Of a stretch of 9,369 nt of DNA, positions 1 through 6,228 are shown in pieces. Origin of the DNA: CAYNFH01 sp964396385 (GTDB taxonomy: Bacteria; Armatimonadota; Chthonomonadetes; Chthonomonadales; CAJBBX01). Where the stretch lies: NCBI GenBank assembly GCA_964396385.1, contig CAYNFH010000240.1, positions 1 to 9,369 of the forward strand, given 5' to 3'. Position 1 is the stretch's first letter. Every line of letters starts with the position of its first letter. The translations under genes and the position numbers were made by a program. Under the pieces are notes generated by a model that made no database searches, was not told the origin of the DNA, and was given only the letters and a program-made list of their open reading frames with translations.

Positions 1-52
1 CTGAGGGGGCGAATTAAGCCCCCTCAGCGGGAGCACGAGGGCAGAGCCCTCG
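1..52. other. Two adjacent perfect GC-rich hairpins at the left edge
   Basis: Bases 1-10 (CTGAGGGGGC) pair perfectly with 18-27 (GCCCCCTCAG) around a 7-nt AT-rich loop. Bases 36-42 (CGAGGGC) pair with 46-52 (GCCCTCG) around AGA. There is no T-run after either stem on the plus strand, so a classic plus-strand intrinsic terminator is not supported. A minus-strand terminator cannot be judged because the sequence after the first stem lies outside the window. They could be the 3' end of an upstream gene's transcript or a palindromic repeat element. Confidence 0.5.
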
Positions 53-62
53 GAAATCTGCA

Positions 63-172
63 CCCTTATCGCGCTTCTTGCGCTTACCGCGCAACTCCAG
101 AATCCTGCTCCTTTCGAGCTTGGAATGGGCCATACACCCCCCTTATTGCGCTTTCCGCGCTTTCTGCGCAAC
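63..172. repeat. Imperfect 33-nt direct repeat (63-95 and 140-172) with internal 9-nt period
   Basis: The segments 63-95 and 140-172 align without gaps and differ at six positions. Both start CCCTTAT and end GCGCAAC. Inside each, a nonamer of the form GCGCTTnnn occurs twice and is followed by GCGCAAC, giving a 9-nt period. The two copies are 77 bp apart, start to start. No coding sense is evident, because a reading frame crossing them (78-539) has no recognisable protein content. Function unknown; the pattern resembles dispersed intergenic microsatellite-like repeats. Confidence 0.55.
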
Positions 173-180
173 ATCCGGCC

Positions 181-208
181 GTTCACCGCGAAGACGTTCG
201 CGGCGAAC
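181..208. other. Imperfect hairpin upstream of the ParB-like gene
   Basis: GTTC (181-184) pairs with GAAC (205-208), and CCGCGAA (186-192) pairs with TTCGCGG (197-203). There is one A/C mismatch between the two helices and a GACG loop. It has no U-tract. It sits between the 33-nt repeat and the first palindromic module. Confidence 0.45.
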
Positions 209-233
209 TGCTGGAGTGCGAGATCGGAATTTG

Positions 234-266
234 GCGCCACCGCGCCATTTTGAGACAATGTCTCAC
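234..266. repeat. Palindrome module, copy A
   Basis: The 13-mer GCGCCACCGCGCC (234-246) is followed after 2 nt by TTTGAGACAATGTCTCAC (249-266). The core TGAGAC-AAT-GTCTCA (251-265) is a perfect 6-bp inverted repeat with a 3-nt spacer, typical in size for a dimeric regulator's site. Copy B lies about 114 bp downstream. Copy A lacks the TATACAAT segment found in copy B, so it may be a distal operator or enhancer-like site. The cognate protein is unknown. Confidence 0.55.
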
Positions 267-290
267 TCCGGCCTCCGTGCAATCCGGATC

Positions 291-325
291 TCACGACTCA
301 CGACTCATGACTCACGACTTACGAC
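291..325. repeat. Heptamer tandem repeat, five copies of TCACGAC
   Basis: Five consecutive 7-nt units read TCACGAC, TCACGAC, TCATGAC, TCACGAC, TTACGAC. The array lies between the two palindrome modules. It has no direct-repeat/spacer architecture and is not a CRISPR. Heptanucleotide tandem repeats are known in some bacterial intergenic regions, for example the STRR repeats of cyanobacteria. A related but different heptamer array lies at 6291-6311. Confidence 0.7.
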
Positions 326-340
326 TCTGCATGCAACATT

Positions 341-380
341 GCGCCACCGCGCCGATATACAATTTGAGACAATGTCTCAC
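341..380. repeat. Palindrome module, copy B, just upstream of the ParB-like gene
   Basis: The same 13-mer GCGCCACCGCGCC (341-353) is followed by a 9-nt spacer and the same 18-mer TTTGAGACAATGTCTCAC (363-380). The palindrome core is 365-379. It ends six bases before the Shine-Dalgarno of the downstream gene, so it lies around the expected transcription start, a typical operator position. Confidence 0.6.
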
Positions 381-396
381 CCTATAGAGGGGAGAA
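358..396 (+). promoter_or_regulatory. Putative -10 box, operator and ribosome-binding site for the ParB-like gene
   Basis: TACAAT (358-363) matches the sigma70 -10 consensus at five of six bases, but I see no good -35 hexamer at 16-19 bp, so the promoter may be activator-dependent or not real. The palindrome (365-379) would cover the +1 position. AGAGGGGAGAA (386-396) is a strong Shine-Dalgarno. Its core ends about 11 nt before ATG 406 and only 2 nt before the GTG at 397, which favours the ATG. Confidence 0.35.
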
Positions 397-405
397 GTGT
401 TGCCC

Positions 406-807
406 ATGACGGACCGCAGTCAGGACTATATCGGTGGGTGCGCCGACGAAGATGGTGTCATGTGCTGGTGGCGGGTGGGCCGGTTGTGGGAGCTCGCCAA
501 AGAGCTGCCCGTGCGGTCCGTTCCGGTCTCCACGTTTGACCATTTGCTGAGTCAGCGGAATCTGATCCTGGGGATCGAGACCAACAGGCACCTGATGGAG
601 GAAGTTCGGCGCGTTCTGGAGGCGGAGCTGGAGTACCCGATCATCCTCTCGCCAGCAGGTTGGATCATGGACGGACATCACCGGCTGTTGAAGGCCATCG
701 CACTGGGATTGAGCGAAGTCCGAGTGGTCCAGTTCGTCGAGGACCCACCGCCGGACGAGCGCAAGACGAAGGAGCAGTGGGCGGAGGAGGGCGCCTGTGT
801 GGTGTGA
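406..807 (+). CDS. Small ParB/sulfiredoxin-fold protein
   Basis: A 133-residue protein from ATG 406. An in-frame GTG at 397 is possible but lies too close to the Shine-Dalgarno. The recognisable core is residues 79-111: a beta-strand (IILSPAGWIM), the motif D89-G-H-H-R93, a helix (LLKAIALG) and another strand (VRVVQF). This matches the DGxHR...A...G signature of the ParB N-terminal / sulfiredoxin fold, which in characterised relatives binds nucleotide. The chain is far shorter than true ParB (roughly 280-300 residues) and has no helix-turn-helix or dimerisation domain, so chromosome segregation is unlikely. The N-terminal 40 residues carry Cys12, Cys20 and a Trp pair. It stands alone on the plus strand, downstream of two palindromic modules. 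No partner gene is visible and the biological role is unknown. Confidence 0.75.
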   Translation: MTDRSQDYIGGCADEDGVMCWWRVGRLWELAKELPVRSVPVSTFDHLLSQRNLILGIETNRHLMEEVRRVLEAELEYPIILSPAGWIMDGHHRLLKAIALGLSEVRVVQFVEDPPPDERKTKEQWAEEGACVV

Positions 808-888
808 CCGGCGCGGATCCTTGTTGCCGCGCACCCGTTGGGGCGAGGCTCCCGGCGAGCCGCTTTGCAGTGATTGAGTGCGCGCCGG
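808..888. other. Structured RNA-like element immediately after the ParB-like gene
   Basis: CCGGCGCG (808-815) begins on the base after the stop codon and pairs perfectly with CGCGCCGG (881-888). Inside the closing stem, GGCTC (847-851) pairs with GAGCC (857-861). The closed 81-nt element looks superficially like a small branched RNA but has no T-loop or CCA-end sequence typical of tRNA. It may be a 3'-UTR structure or a terminator without a U-tract. Confidence 0.35.
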
Positions 889-901
889 TACCGTAAAGCA
901 G

Positions 902-967
902 ATCCCTCGCTTGGCGGGCGGTCGCGCTGCGCCAGCTCGCGCGACTAAGCGGTAGCCCGCCCGGGAT
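902..967. repeat. Nested long hairpin / palindromic repeat element
   Basis: Three helices stack concentrically: ATCCC (902-906) with GGGAT (963-967), GGCGGGC (913-919) with GCCCGCC (955-961), and GTCGCGC (921-927) with GCGCGAC (939-945). The left arm begins in a 16-mer (895-910) that recurs with two changes at 1020-1035. A sequence of the form AAGCAnnTCCCTCG... followed by CGGGAT looks like a dispersed palindromic intergenic element, but only one full copy and one half-copy are visible here. Confidence 0.45.
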
Positions 968-1105
968 GCAGGTTGCTACGGTGCATAACTTGGAGGTACT
1001 GAGTACAGTCCGCTGCCGCAAAGCAAGTCCCTCGCGAAGCTCGGTATTGCGGATTGCGGCTGCGTGCAGTCAGACGGATAGGCCGGCAGACGATGGGACG
1101 TGGAG

Positions 1106-1612
1106 TCAAACGGTCTTTGGGTGCCGGGGCGGTTGCGGCTCGAACTGCGGACGGACCGCGGCGCGGCGCCTATCCACGGCCTGCCCCAGCGCGTACTGCT
1201 CCAACGCGTGATGGATGAGGGGCACAAGGTGCTCGGAGCTAAAAGGCTTCAGGAGGTAGCCGCACGCTCCGGCGTCGAACGTCGCCTTGACCCGCGCTTC
1301 GCCGTTGGTGCAGTCGGTCGCGATGATACATGTCGGCCATTGGGCGAGAATCCGTCGTATGGCCTCCAGCCCGTCCAGTCTGGCGAGCTCGAGATCGAGG
1401 AGCACCAGGCCGGGGCGCTCCCGCAGTACCACCGAGACGGCCTCGGGCCCATCACGGGCTGCCCCAACGATAGTCGCCCCGTGACGGCTGCAGGCGTCCA
1501 TCAACTGCAGGGCTAAGACGCCTTCGGATTCGCAGACGACGGCACGGGTGCCGGCGAGGTCGCCCTTCGCGGGCTGGTGCGGAGCTCCGGCGGTGGGCAC
1601 TGGGGCGCCCAT
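1106..1612 (-). CDS. Single-receiver response regulator (AmiR/NasT-like receiver, no ANTAR)
   Basis: A 168-residue protein from ATG at 1612-1610; an in-frame stop lies 45 nt upstream, and no good Shine-Dalgarno is visible. Residues 23-138 form a CheY-like receiver: phospho-acceptor Asp73 (in LVLLDLE), switch Thr99 (IIAT), and Lys122 in the GYLLKPF motif. The usual acidic Mg-binding pair reads Glu28-Ser29, with Glu30 next to it, so the second acid is replaced or shifted. Similarity of the receiver to PdtaR/NasT-type regulators is my reading of the sequence. Those carry an ANTAR RNA-binding domain, but here only about 30 mostly polar, Arg/Pro-rich residues follow the receiver. It is divergent from a HisKA_2 sensor kinase, its likely phosphodonor. 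The output may be protein-protein interaction or phosphotransfer. Confidence 0.85.
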   Translation of the reverse strand: MGAPVPTAGAPHQPAKGDLAGTRAVVCESEGVLALQLMDACSRHGATIVGAARDGPEAVSVVLRERPGLVLLDLELARLDGLEAIRRILAQWPTCIIATDCTNGEARVKATFDAGACGYLLKPFSSEHLVPLIHHALEQYALGQAVDRRRAAVRPQFEPQPPRHPKTV

Positions 1613-1690
1613 TGGAAGGTCGCTTTCTGCGGTCGGACCGGGCGGCGGCGAGATCGCTCATATCAAGCAGGACAAGAGAGGAACAGCACC

Positions 1691-1719
1691 ATTCTACGCC
1701 ATTCGCCACGAAATGTAAA
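1691..1719 (-). promoter_or_regulatory. Sigma70-type promoter for the response regulator
   Basis: Read on the minus strand, TTTACA (1719-1714) and TAGAAT (1696-1691) each match the -35 and -10 consensus at five of six bases and are separated by exactly 17 bp. Transcription would start near 1684, leaving a leader of about 70 nt before the ATG at 1612. Confidence 0.6.
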
Positions 1720-1758
1720 GCGAGGATCCCACTACGTGCCTGTTCCCTGCGCGTGGGG

Positions 1759-1802
1759 TATAACAGGCTCAAATCGCAACCGCCCATGGTCAAGTAAGAG
1801 GG
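1759..1802 (+). promoter_or_regulatory. Possible -10 element and ribosome-binding site of the sensor kinase
   Basis: TATAAC (1759-1764) is a reasonable -10 hexamer, but the -35 region at 16-18 bp spacing is poor. AAGAGGG (1796-1802) is a clear Shine-Dalgarno, 7 nt before ATG 1810, and supports that start. Confidence 0.4.
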
Positions 1803-1809
1803 CGCTCCC

Positions 1810-3411
1810 ATGCCTCCGCGAAACGATCCTCGCTGCCTCGGCCCGAATCCCGCCGATAGCCCCCTGCGGATTCTCTTGGTGGATGACCGGCCAGAGAACC
1901 TGCTCGCGCTCGAGGGGCTGCTGGCGGACCTCGGCCACACTCTCGTCCGCGCGGCGTCCGGAGCCGAGGCACTCAAGCGATTGCTGCAAGAGGAGTTCGC
2001 CGTCATTCTCATGGACGTTCAGATGCCGGACTTGGACGGCTATCAAACGGCACAACTCATCCGCAGTCGGGAAGCCTCTCGCTGTACTCCGATCATCTTT
2101 ATAACGGCGGGAAAGGGGAGCCCCGAAGACATCGCCTACGGCTACTCCCTGGGAGCGGTCGACTACATCACCAAGCCTCTCAACGCAAGTGAGCTGAGAG
2201 GCAAGGTCGGCTCGCTGGTAGAGCTGTCTCGGAATACCGTGCTGCTCCAACAGGAGGTCACCAGGCGCCTGCGGGCGGAGGCCGAGAGTCGCCGGCTCAA
2301 CCAGGAGCTGGAGGAACGCGTACAGGAGCGGACCGCCGCCTTGGAAGCGGAGATGGCCCGGCGGCAGCGGATCGAGGCCGCTCTGCGCGAGAGTGAGGCC
2401 CTATACCGTGGCGTGAGTGAGGCGGTGCCGGACTTCATATGGTCCTGCTGGGCAGACGGACGGGCGGATTTTGTGAACCGGCGGTGGATGGAGTACACCG
2501 GACTTACCGTGGATACACCGAATGTGGGCCTGGTAGTGCTCCATCATCCGGACGACATTCCTCAGCTCGTTGCAACCATGGAGCAGGCAGCCCAGAGTGG
2601 CCAGAGCTACGAAGCTGAGTTCCGGTACCGGCGCAATGACGGCGTCTACCGCTGGTTCCTGGCCAGGGCGGTGCCAATCAAAGACGAAGCGGGCCAAGTC
2701 GTCAAGTGGGTGGGTACCAGTACCGACATCCACGAGCGCAAAATGGCCGAGGAGAAGCTGCTGAAACGGCAGCGCGATGTCGAGGCGCTCAATGAGCGGC
2801 TCAATCGGGCTATGATGGAGACCCACCACCGGGTACGCAATAACCTGCAGATCATTGCCGCGCTGGCGGACCTGTGCACCGCCGGCGAGGAACGCTTGGT
2901 TTCCGTGGAGGAGGTCCATCGCATCGGCGATCAGGTACGGGCCTTGGCAGCCATCCATGACCTCCTGACCAAGGAGGCCAATTGCGGCGGAGACGCAGAG
3001 CACCTCTCCGCGGGTGGAGTGTTGACGAGCCTGGTGGGACTGGTGCGCCAGTCCGTCGGCGCCAATCGAGTGCGCCTCAGCACCGTTGACACCCCCCTTT
3101 CCACGCCTCGGGCGACGGCGCTTATGGTTATCGCAAATGAGCTTATACTAAACGCTCTAAAGAACAGCGCGGACACGGTGGACGTCTCATTAGAGGCCGA
3201 CGGGGATACGCTCACCTTGGTCGTGGCCGACCACGGACCGGGCTTTCCTGCAGACTTCGACCCCGTTGCTGCCGCCAGCACGGGCCTGGAGCTGGTGAAG
3301 AGTGTCGCCACCTGGGACTTGCACGGGTCGGTCGCCTTTGGCAACCGCCCTGGCGGAGGCGGAGTGGTAACGGTGAGGTTCGCGGCAACCCACGATGATA
3401 GTCTGCCGTGA
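1810..3411 (+). CDS. Hybrid sensor kinase: receiver, coiled coil, PAS, HisKA_2, HATPase
   Basis: A 533-residue soluble protein; I see no signal peptide or membrane segment, so it should sense a cytoplasmic cue. Residues 19-138 are a receiver with the Asp25-Asp26 acidic pair, phospho-acceptor Asp69, Thr99 and Lys122, all intact. Residues 141-196 are a Glu/Arg-rich coiled coil. Residues 197-310 are a PAS/PAC sensor (FVNRRWMEYTG, then the RRNDGVYRWF and VGTSTDIHERK signature). Residues 335-385 are a HisKA_2 dimerisation and phospho-acceptor domain with HHRVRNNLQ, where His340 aligns with the conserved histidine. Residues 435-526 are the ATP-binding domain with N-box NELILNALKN (443-452), G1 box DHGPGF (474-479) and TGLELV (491-496). 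This kinase class includes PdtaS, which signals to receiver-ANTAR regulators. A receiver at the N terminus suggests input from another kinase or a phosphorelay. The likely partner is the divergent regulator at 1106-1612. Confidence 0.93.
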   Translation: MPPRNDPRCLGPNPADSPLRILLVDDRPENLLALEGLLADLGHTLVRAASGAEALKRLLQEEFAVILMDVQMPDLDGYQTAQLIRSREASRCTPIIFITAGKGSPEDIAYGYSLGAVDYITKPLNASELRGKVGSLVELSRNTVLLQQEVTRRLRAEAESRRLNQELEERVQERTAALEAEMARRQRIEAALRESEALYRGVSEAVPDFIWSCWADGRADFVNRRWMEYTGLTVDTPNVGLVVLHHPDDIPQLVATMEQAAQSGQSYEAEFRYRRNDGVYRWFLARAVPIKDEAGQVVKWVGTSTDIHERKMAEEKLLKRQRDVEALNERLNRAMMETHHRVRNNLQIIAALADLCTAGEERLVSVEEVHRIGDQVRALAAIHDLLTKEANCGGDAEHLSAGGVLTSLVGLVRQSVGANRVRLSTVDTPLSTPRATALMVIANELILNALKNSADTVDVSLEADGDTLTLVVADHGPGFPADFDPVAAASTGLELVKSVATWDLHGSVAFGNRPGGGGVVTVRFAATHDDSLP

Positions 3412-3515
3412 CACGTTACCCTCCGCCGTTTACCTGCAAGCACTGTCCCGTGACGAACGCCGTCCTCCAGCTACTGACGCCGAAGAGATACGCCGGCATC
3501 GCCGAGAGTGTCCGC

Positions 3516-3522
3516 AAGGAGA
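3516..3522 (+). promoter_or_regulatory. Ribosome-binding site deciding the heparinase-like start
   Basis: AAGGAGA (3516-3522) lies 5-6 nt before ATG 3528. The reading frame is open back to a GTG at 3408 that overlaps the kinase stop codon. The 40 extra residues from there show no signal peptide or conserved feature, so ATG 3528 is preferred. Confidence 0.75.
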
Positions 3523-3527
3523 ATGCT

Positions 3528-5486
3528 ATGACGAGTGTGACGGCTGTAGACATTCCCGCTGCGAACCCAAGAATCGCCACCGGCGCGTGGCGCGACGTGC
3601 TGAGCCAGCCGCATCCGCGGCTGCTGGGACCTACGGGGTTTGTGCAGGAGCGCGCGGCAAAATACCCGGGGCTGTACGCGGAGATCGCGCGGCTCGATTC
3701 GCTGCTCGCGAGGGGTATCGCGCATGCCGTAGAGGGTGTGCCGGACGACGAGGCTCACGCCATCGTGCGGGCCGCACTGGCTGAGATCGAGCGGGGCGCA
3801 ACGAACGTCCACCAGGACACCTGGATCTGGCTCCAGACCGTAACCCTGGCGTACGACCTGTTCCACGAGACGGTCACTCCGCCCGACCGCGATCGGGCGA
3901 TATCGTGGATCAATCCGCATCTGGAGACGTATCTGGACGACGAATGTGCCTTCCACAATTCCACTCCCACCAAGATGCTGGTCTATCTGCAGATCGCCTG
4001 CGCCACGTGGGTCGAGAACCCCCGCGCCCAGGAGTTCCGCGACTATGCCATCGACCGCCTGTATGAGCAGCTCCTGGCTCCGGTGCTGCGCACGTTCGGG
4101 CAGGGAGGTGGGTGGACGGAGTGCGGATGGTACCAGCGCCACGGCGTCTGGCATCTGGTCCAGGCGCTGGAGCTGGCGCGGCGTGTCTTTGGGTACGACG
4201 GTTATTCGCGGGCCCCGCGCTTCTTCTACCAGCGGCTCGCGTACGAAATGCACCAGCCGTACCCGGCGGTGCGGGCGGACGGGACCGAGCGCTTCGCCCA
4301 CGAGGGCGATGGGGGAGGGCACTACTCGCAGAACTGCGAGTACCCGCACCTGACCCGCGACGTGATCGCCGAGTACTATCGCGGGTCCGAGCTCTCACGC
4401 TACGCGGCCAACCGCCCGCGTTGGTCGCGCCATCCGCGCACTCTGGCGGACGAACTGCTTTACCGGCCCGAGCAGGACGAGTACCCGCTGCCCATCGAGC
4501 AGTTCCCACTGTCGCACCTCGCTTCAGGCGTCGGTAAGCTGTACGCGCGCAGCGACTGGACCCAGGACGCCACGTGGCTGAGGTTCGAGTGCGGGGACTA
4601 CTTCGTCCAGCACCAGCACCTGGAGGTGGGCAACTTCGAGATCTTCCGGCGCGAGCCGCTCGCGACCGAGAGCGGGCACTACGACGACTGGACCGGGCGG
4701 CACGTGGTCAACTGGTATCTGCGGACGATCGCCCATAACTGCATCCTTGTGGAGATGCCGGGCGAGGATTCCTGGCGTGAGCTGCGGCTACCGGTGGAGA
4801 CGGCAACGGCCAACGATGGGGGCCAGGCCAAGAAGTGGCGCGGGCCCGTGTGGGACCTGGACGCGTGGATGGCGGACCGGGAGAGCCGCACGCGGGGAAG
4901 GATCGTCGCCTACCAGAACGAGCCGGAGTTCCTGTATGTGGCCGGCGACTGTACGGCGGCCTATTCCTCTGAGAAACTGGAGTGCTGGATCCGGCAGATC
5001 CTCTTCCTGCGCCCGAGCACCTTTGTCATCTTCGACCGGGTGATCGCGACCAGGGAGGAGTACCGGAAGAGGTGGCTGCTCCATTGCCACGAGGAGCCAG
5101 AGCTGGAGGGCGAAACTTTCGTGATTCGCAACGGCGAGGGGGTGCTGCACGCGCAGCGTCTGCTCCCAAGGCACGCCCAGGTCCGCGCGATCGAAGGCTA
5201 TGAGTACGGCGGCGAGTCATTCCCGCCGCGCAAGGGCCGGGCGGAGCCGGGGAACCCTTGGCGGATCGAGGTGGCGCCGGGGCCGCCCGCGCGAGAGGAC
5301 CGATTCCTCTACGTGCTTTCCACTGGCCGGCCGGAGGCGGCGACTCTCATGCCGGAGACCGAAGGAGTTGGGGCCCGCATAGGCGAGTACCAGGCGATCT
5401 TCGAGGCCCGGGTGGGGGGACGGCTCCAGATCGGTGACCGCTCGTTCCTTCTGGCCGCCGCGGTCCGTGTCGGCCCCTATGAGTAA
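3528..5486 (+). CDS. Heparinase II/III-like protein (putative polysaccharide or oligosaccharide lyase)
   Basis: A 652-residue protein. The N terminus has HPRLL (29-33), a frequent opening of alginate-lyase and heparinase-like proteins. A helical region to about residue 310 should form the alpha/alpha toroid and contains GGGWTECGWYQRHG (193-206), resembling the family's conserved DGGW.EG..Y segment. Residues about 330-650 form the beta-sandwich heparinase II/III domain. QHQH (361-364) followed by EVGNFEIF matches the Pedobacter heparinus HepII motif: His362 corresponds to catalytic His406, and His364, Glu381 and His403 to the zinc ligands His408, Asp425 and His464. Glu replaces Asp at 381 with identical spacing. 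By family, such proteins cleave uronic-acid polysaccharides by beta-elimination; the substrate here is unknown. No signal peptide is visible, suggesting a cytoplasmic enzyme acting on imported oligosaccharides. It lies 116 bp after the kinase and 51 bp before the acetyltransferase. Confidence 0.85.
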   Translation: MTSVTAVDIPAANPRIATGAWRDVLSQPHPRLLGPTGFVQERAAKYPGLYAEIARLDSLLARGIAHAVEGVPDDEAHAIVRAALAEIERGATNVHQDTWIWLQTVTLAYDLFHETVTPPDRDRAISWINPHLETYLDDECAFHNSTPTKMLVYLQIACATWVENPRAQEFRDYAIDRLYEQLLAPVLRTFGQGGGWTECGWYQRHGVWHLVQALELARRVFGYDGYSRAPRFFYQRLAYEMHQPYPAVRADGTERFAHEGDGGGHYSQNCEYPHLTRDVIAEYYRGSELSRYAANRPRWSRHPRTLADELLYRPEQDEYPLPIEQFPLSHLASGVGKLYARSDWTQDATWLRFECGDYFVQHQHLEVGNFEIFRREPLATESGHYDDWTGRHVVNWYLRTIAHNCILVEMPGEDSWRELRLPVETATANDGGQAKKWRGPVWDLDAWMADRESRTRGRIVAYQNEPEFLYVAGDCTAAYSSEKLECWIRQILFLRPSTFVIFDRVIATREEYRKRWLLHCHEEPELEGETFVIRNGEGVLHAQRLLPRHAQVRAIEGYEYGGESFPPRKGRAEPGNPWRIEVAPGPPAREDRFLYVLSTGRPEAATLMPETEGVGARIGEYQAIFEARVGGRLQIGDRSFLLAAAVRVGPYE

Positions 5487-5537
5487 CACAGCATCAGGCG
5501 CGCTCGGCGATGCACCGTGTCAAGGAGCCAGGTTTGA

Positions 5538-6098
5538 ATGGAGGATGAGCTGCTGGCAGGACGGATGGTGACGCTACGGCCGGCCAAGGCTGAAGACAAG
5601 CGGAGCATCTACCGGTGGCTGGCCTGCTCCGACCTATCAGCGATGATGAGCGGTCCGCCAGTCTACCCGGAGCGGCCGGTGCCGACGTGGGAGGAGTTCT
5701 GCGCAGACTATGCTCAGCACTACTTCGATGACTCCGCGCCGCTGCTGGGCCGCTGTTTCGTGATCGTGGTAGACGGTGCAGATGTGGGACAGATCAACTA
5801 CAACGATATTGAAGAGCTACACGGTTCCAGGCGTGTGGAGCTGGACATTTGGCTGCGGTCGCAGGCGGACTGCGGAAAGGGCTATGGCCCGGACGCATTG
5901 CGGACGCTGTGCCGGTACCTGTCCGACAGGTTTGGAGTCCGGGAATTCATGGTGCAGCCGTCCGCCCGCAATCCAACTGCTATCCATGCGTACGAGAAGG
6001 CGGGATTTACCAGATTGCCGCTCTCGCCCGAATCCGCCCGGGCGGAGTGGGGTCCGCTGGACTATGTGGACAGCGTCATCATGGTGAAGCGTGTATAG
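5538..6098 (+). CDS. GNAT-family N-acetyltransferase
   Basis: A 186-residue protein. ATG 5538 is preceded by AAGGAG (5522-5527) at 10 nt, slightly long but acceptable. GNAT motif A spans about residues 100-128: the strand VELDIWL, then CGKGYG (112-117) as the acetyl-CoA pyrophosphate loop, then helix DALRTLCRYL. Motif B is NPTAIHAYEKAGF (145-157), where the Asn and Tyr are typical of acetyl-CoA-dependent members. The overall arrangement, with an N-terminal LRPAKAED segment and a central GQINY strand, resembles RimJ- and AAC(6')-type acetyltransferases. The acceptor (protein N terminus, aminoglycoside, other amine) cannot be told from sequence alone; there is no resistance-gene context. It is probably co-transcribed with the heparinase-like gene and convergent with rpoC. 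Confidence 0.92.
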   Translation: MEDELLAGRMVTLRPAKAEDKRSIYRWLACSDLSAMMSGPPVYPERPVPTWEEFCADYAQHYFDDSAPLLGRCFVIVVDGADVGQINYNDIEELHGSRRVELDIWLRSQADCGKGYGPDALRTLCRYLSDRFGVREFMVQPSARNPTAIHAYEKAGFTRLPLSPESARAEWGPLDYVDSVIMVKRV

Positions 6099-6179
6099 AC
6101 TACGGAGGCAGGTATCAAAAGACGGCGCCCGGCCCCTACCGCTCTTCCCTTTTCGTTCTTGGAAATCGCTTGAGAGAAA

Positions 6180-6197
6180 GCGGTGGCCTGCCACCGC
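6180..6197 (-). terminator. Second intrinsic terminator for rpoC
   Basis: GCGGTGG (6180-6186) pairs with CCACCGC (6191-6197) around a 4-nt loop. Read on the minus strand, the stem is followed by the T-rich stretch TTTCTCTC. It lies about 110 nt beyond the rpoC stop codon and acts as a backup to the hairpin at 6229-6255. Confidence 0.6.
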
Positions 6198-6228
6198 ACT
6201 CCAAATGGAGGCAGCCACAGGAAGGAAA

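Larger units (their letters stand above)
808..1105. other. Gene-free interval of about 300 bp between two tail-to-tail genes
   Basis: The short reading frames here have no recognisable protein content. The interval holds the 808-888 stem structure, the nested hairpin at 902-967, a palindrome GTACT-G-AGTAC (996-1006), and a 16-nt near-repeat at 895-910 and 1020-1035 (AAAGCA, two variable bases, TCCCTCGC). No convincing intrinsic terminator with a U-run was found for either flanking gene. Confidence 0.5.

Noticed and set aside
1..52. Terminal inverted repeat of an insertion sequence
   Set aside because: The hairpins are self-contained, with no transposase, no partner repeat and no target duplication visible in the window.
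291..325. CRISPR array
   Set aside because: The units are 7 nt, directly abutting, with no spacers and no cas genes in the window.
365..379. parS-type centromere site for the ParB-like protein
   Set aside because: The palindrome does not match the parS consensus (TGTTTCACGTGAAACA), and the protein has no DNA-binding domain.
78..539. 153-residue reading frame on the plus strand across the left region
   Set aside because: It runs through the nonamer repeats, heptamer array and both palindromes, has repetitive low-complexity content and overlaps the well-supported ParB-like gene.
808..888. tRNA-like fold
   Set aside because: The closing stem is 8 bp but there is no T-arm GTTC-type loop, no proper anticodon arm and no CCA-adjacent discriminator arrangement.
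976..1227. Frameshifted ANTAR domain downstream of the response regulator
   Set aside because: I read the other minus-strand frames after the receiver and found no ANTAR-like helical pattern, so a simple frameshift does not explain its absence.
3408..3527. Upstream GTG start for the heparinase-like gene, overlapping the kinase stop
   Set aside because: The added 40 residues show no family similarity or signal peptide, while ATG 3528 has a near-ideal Shine-Dalgarno.
3471..4349. 292-residue minus-strand frame antisense to the heparinase-like gene
   Set aside because: It has no recognisable domain and is an antisense shadow of a well-supported gene in GC-rich DNA.
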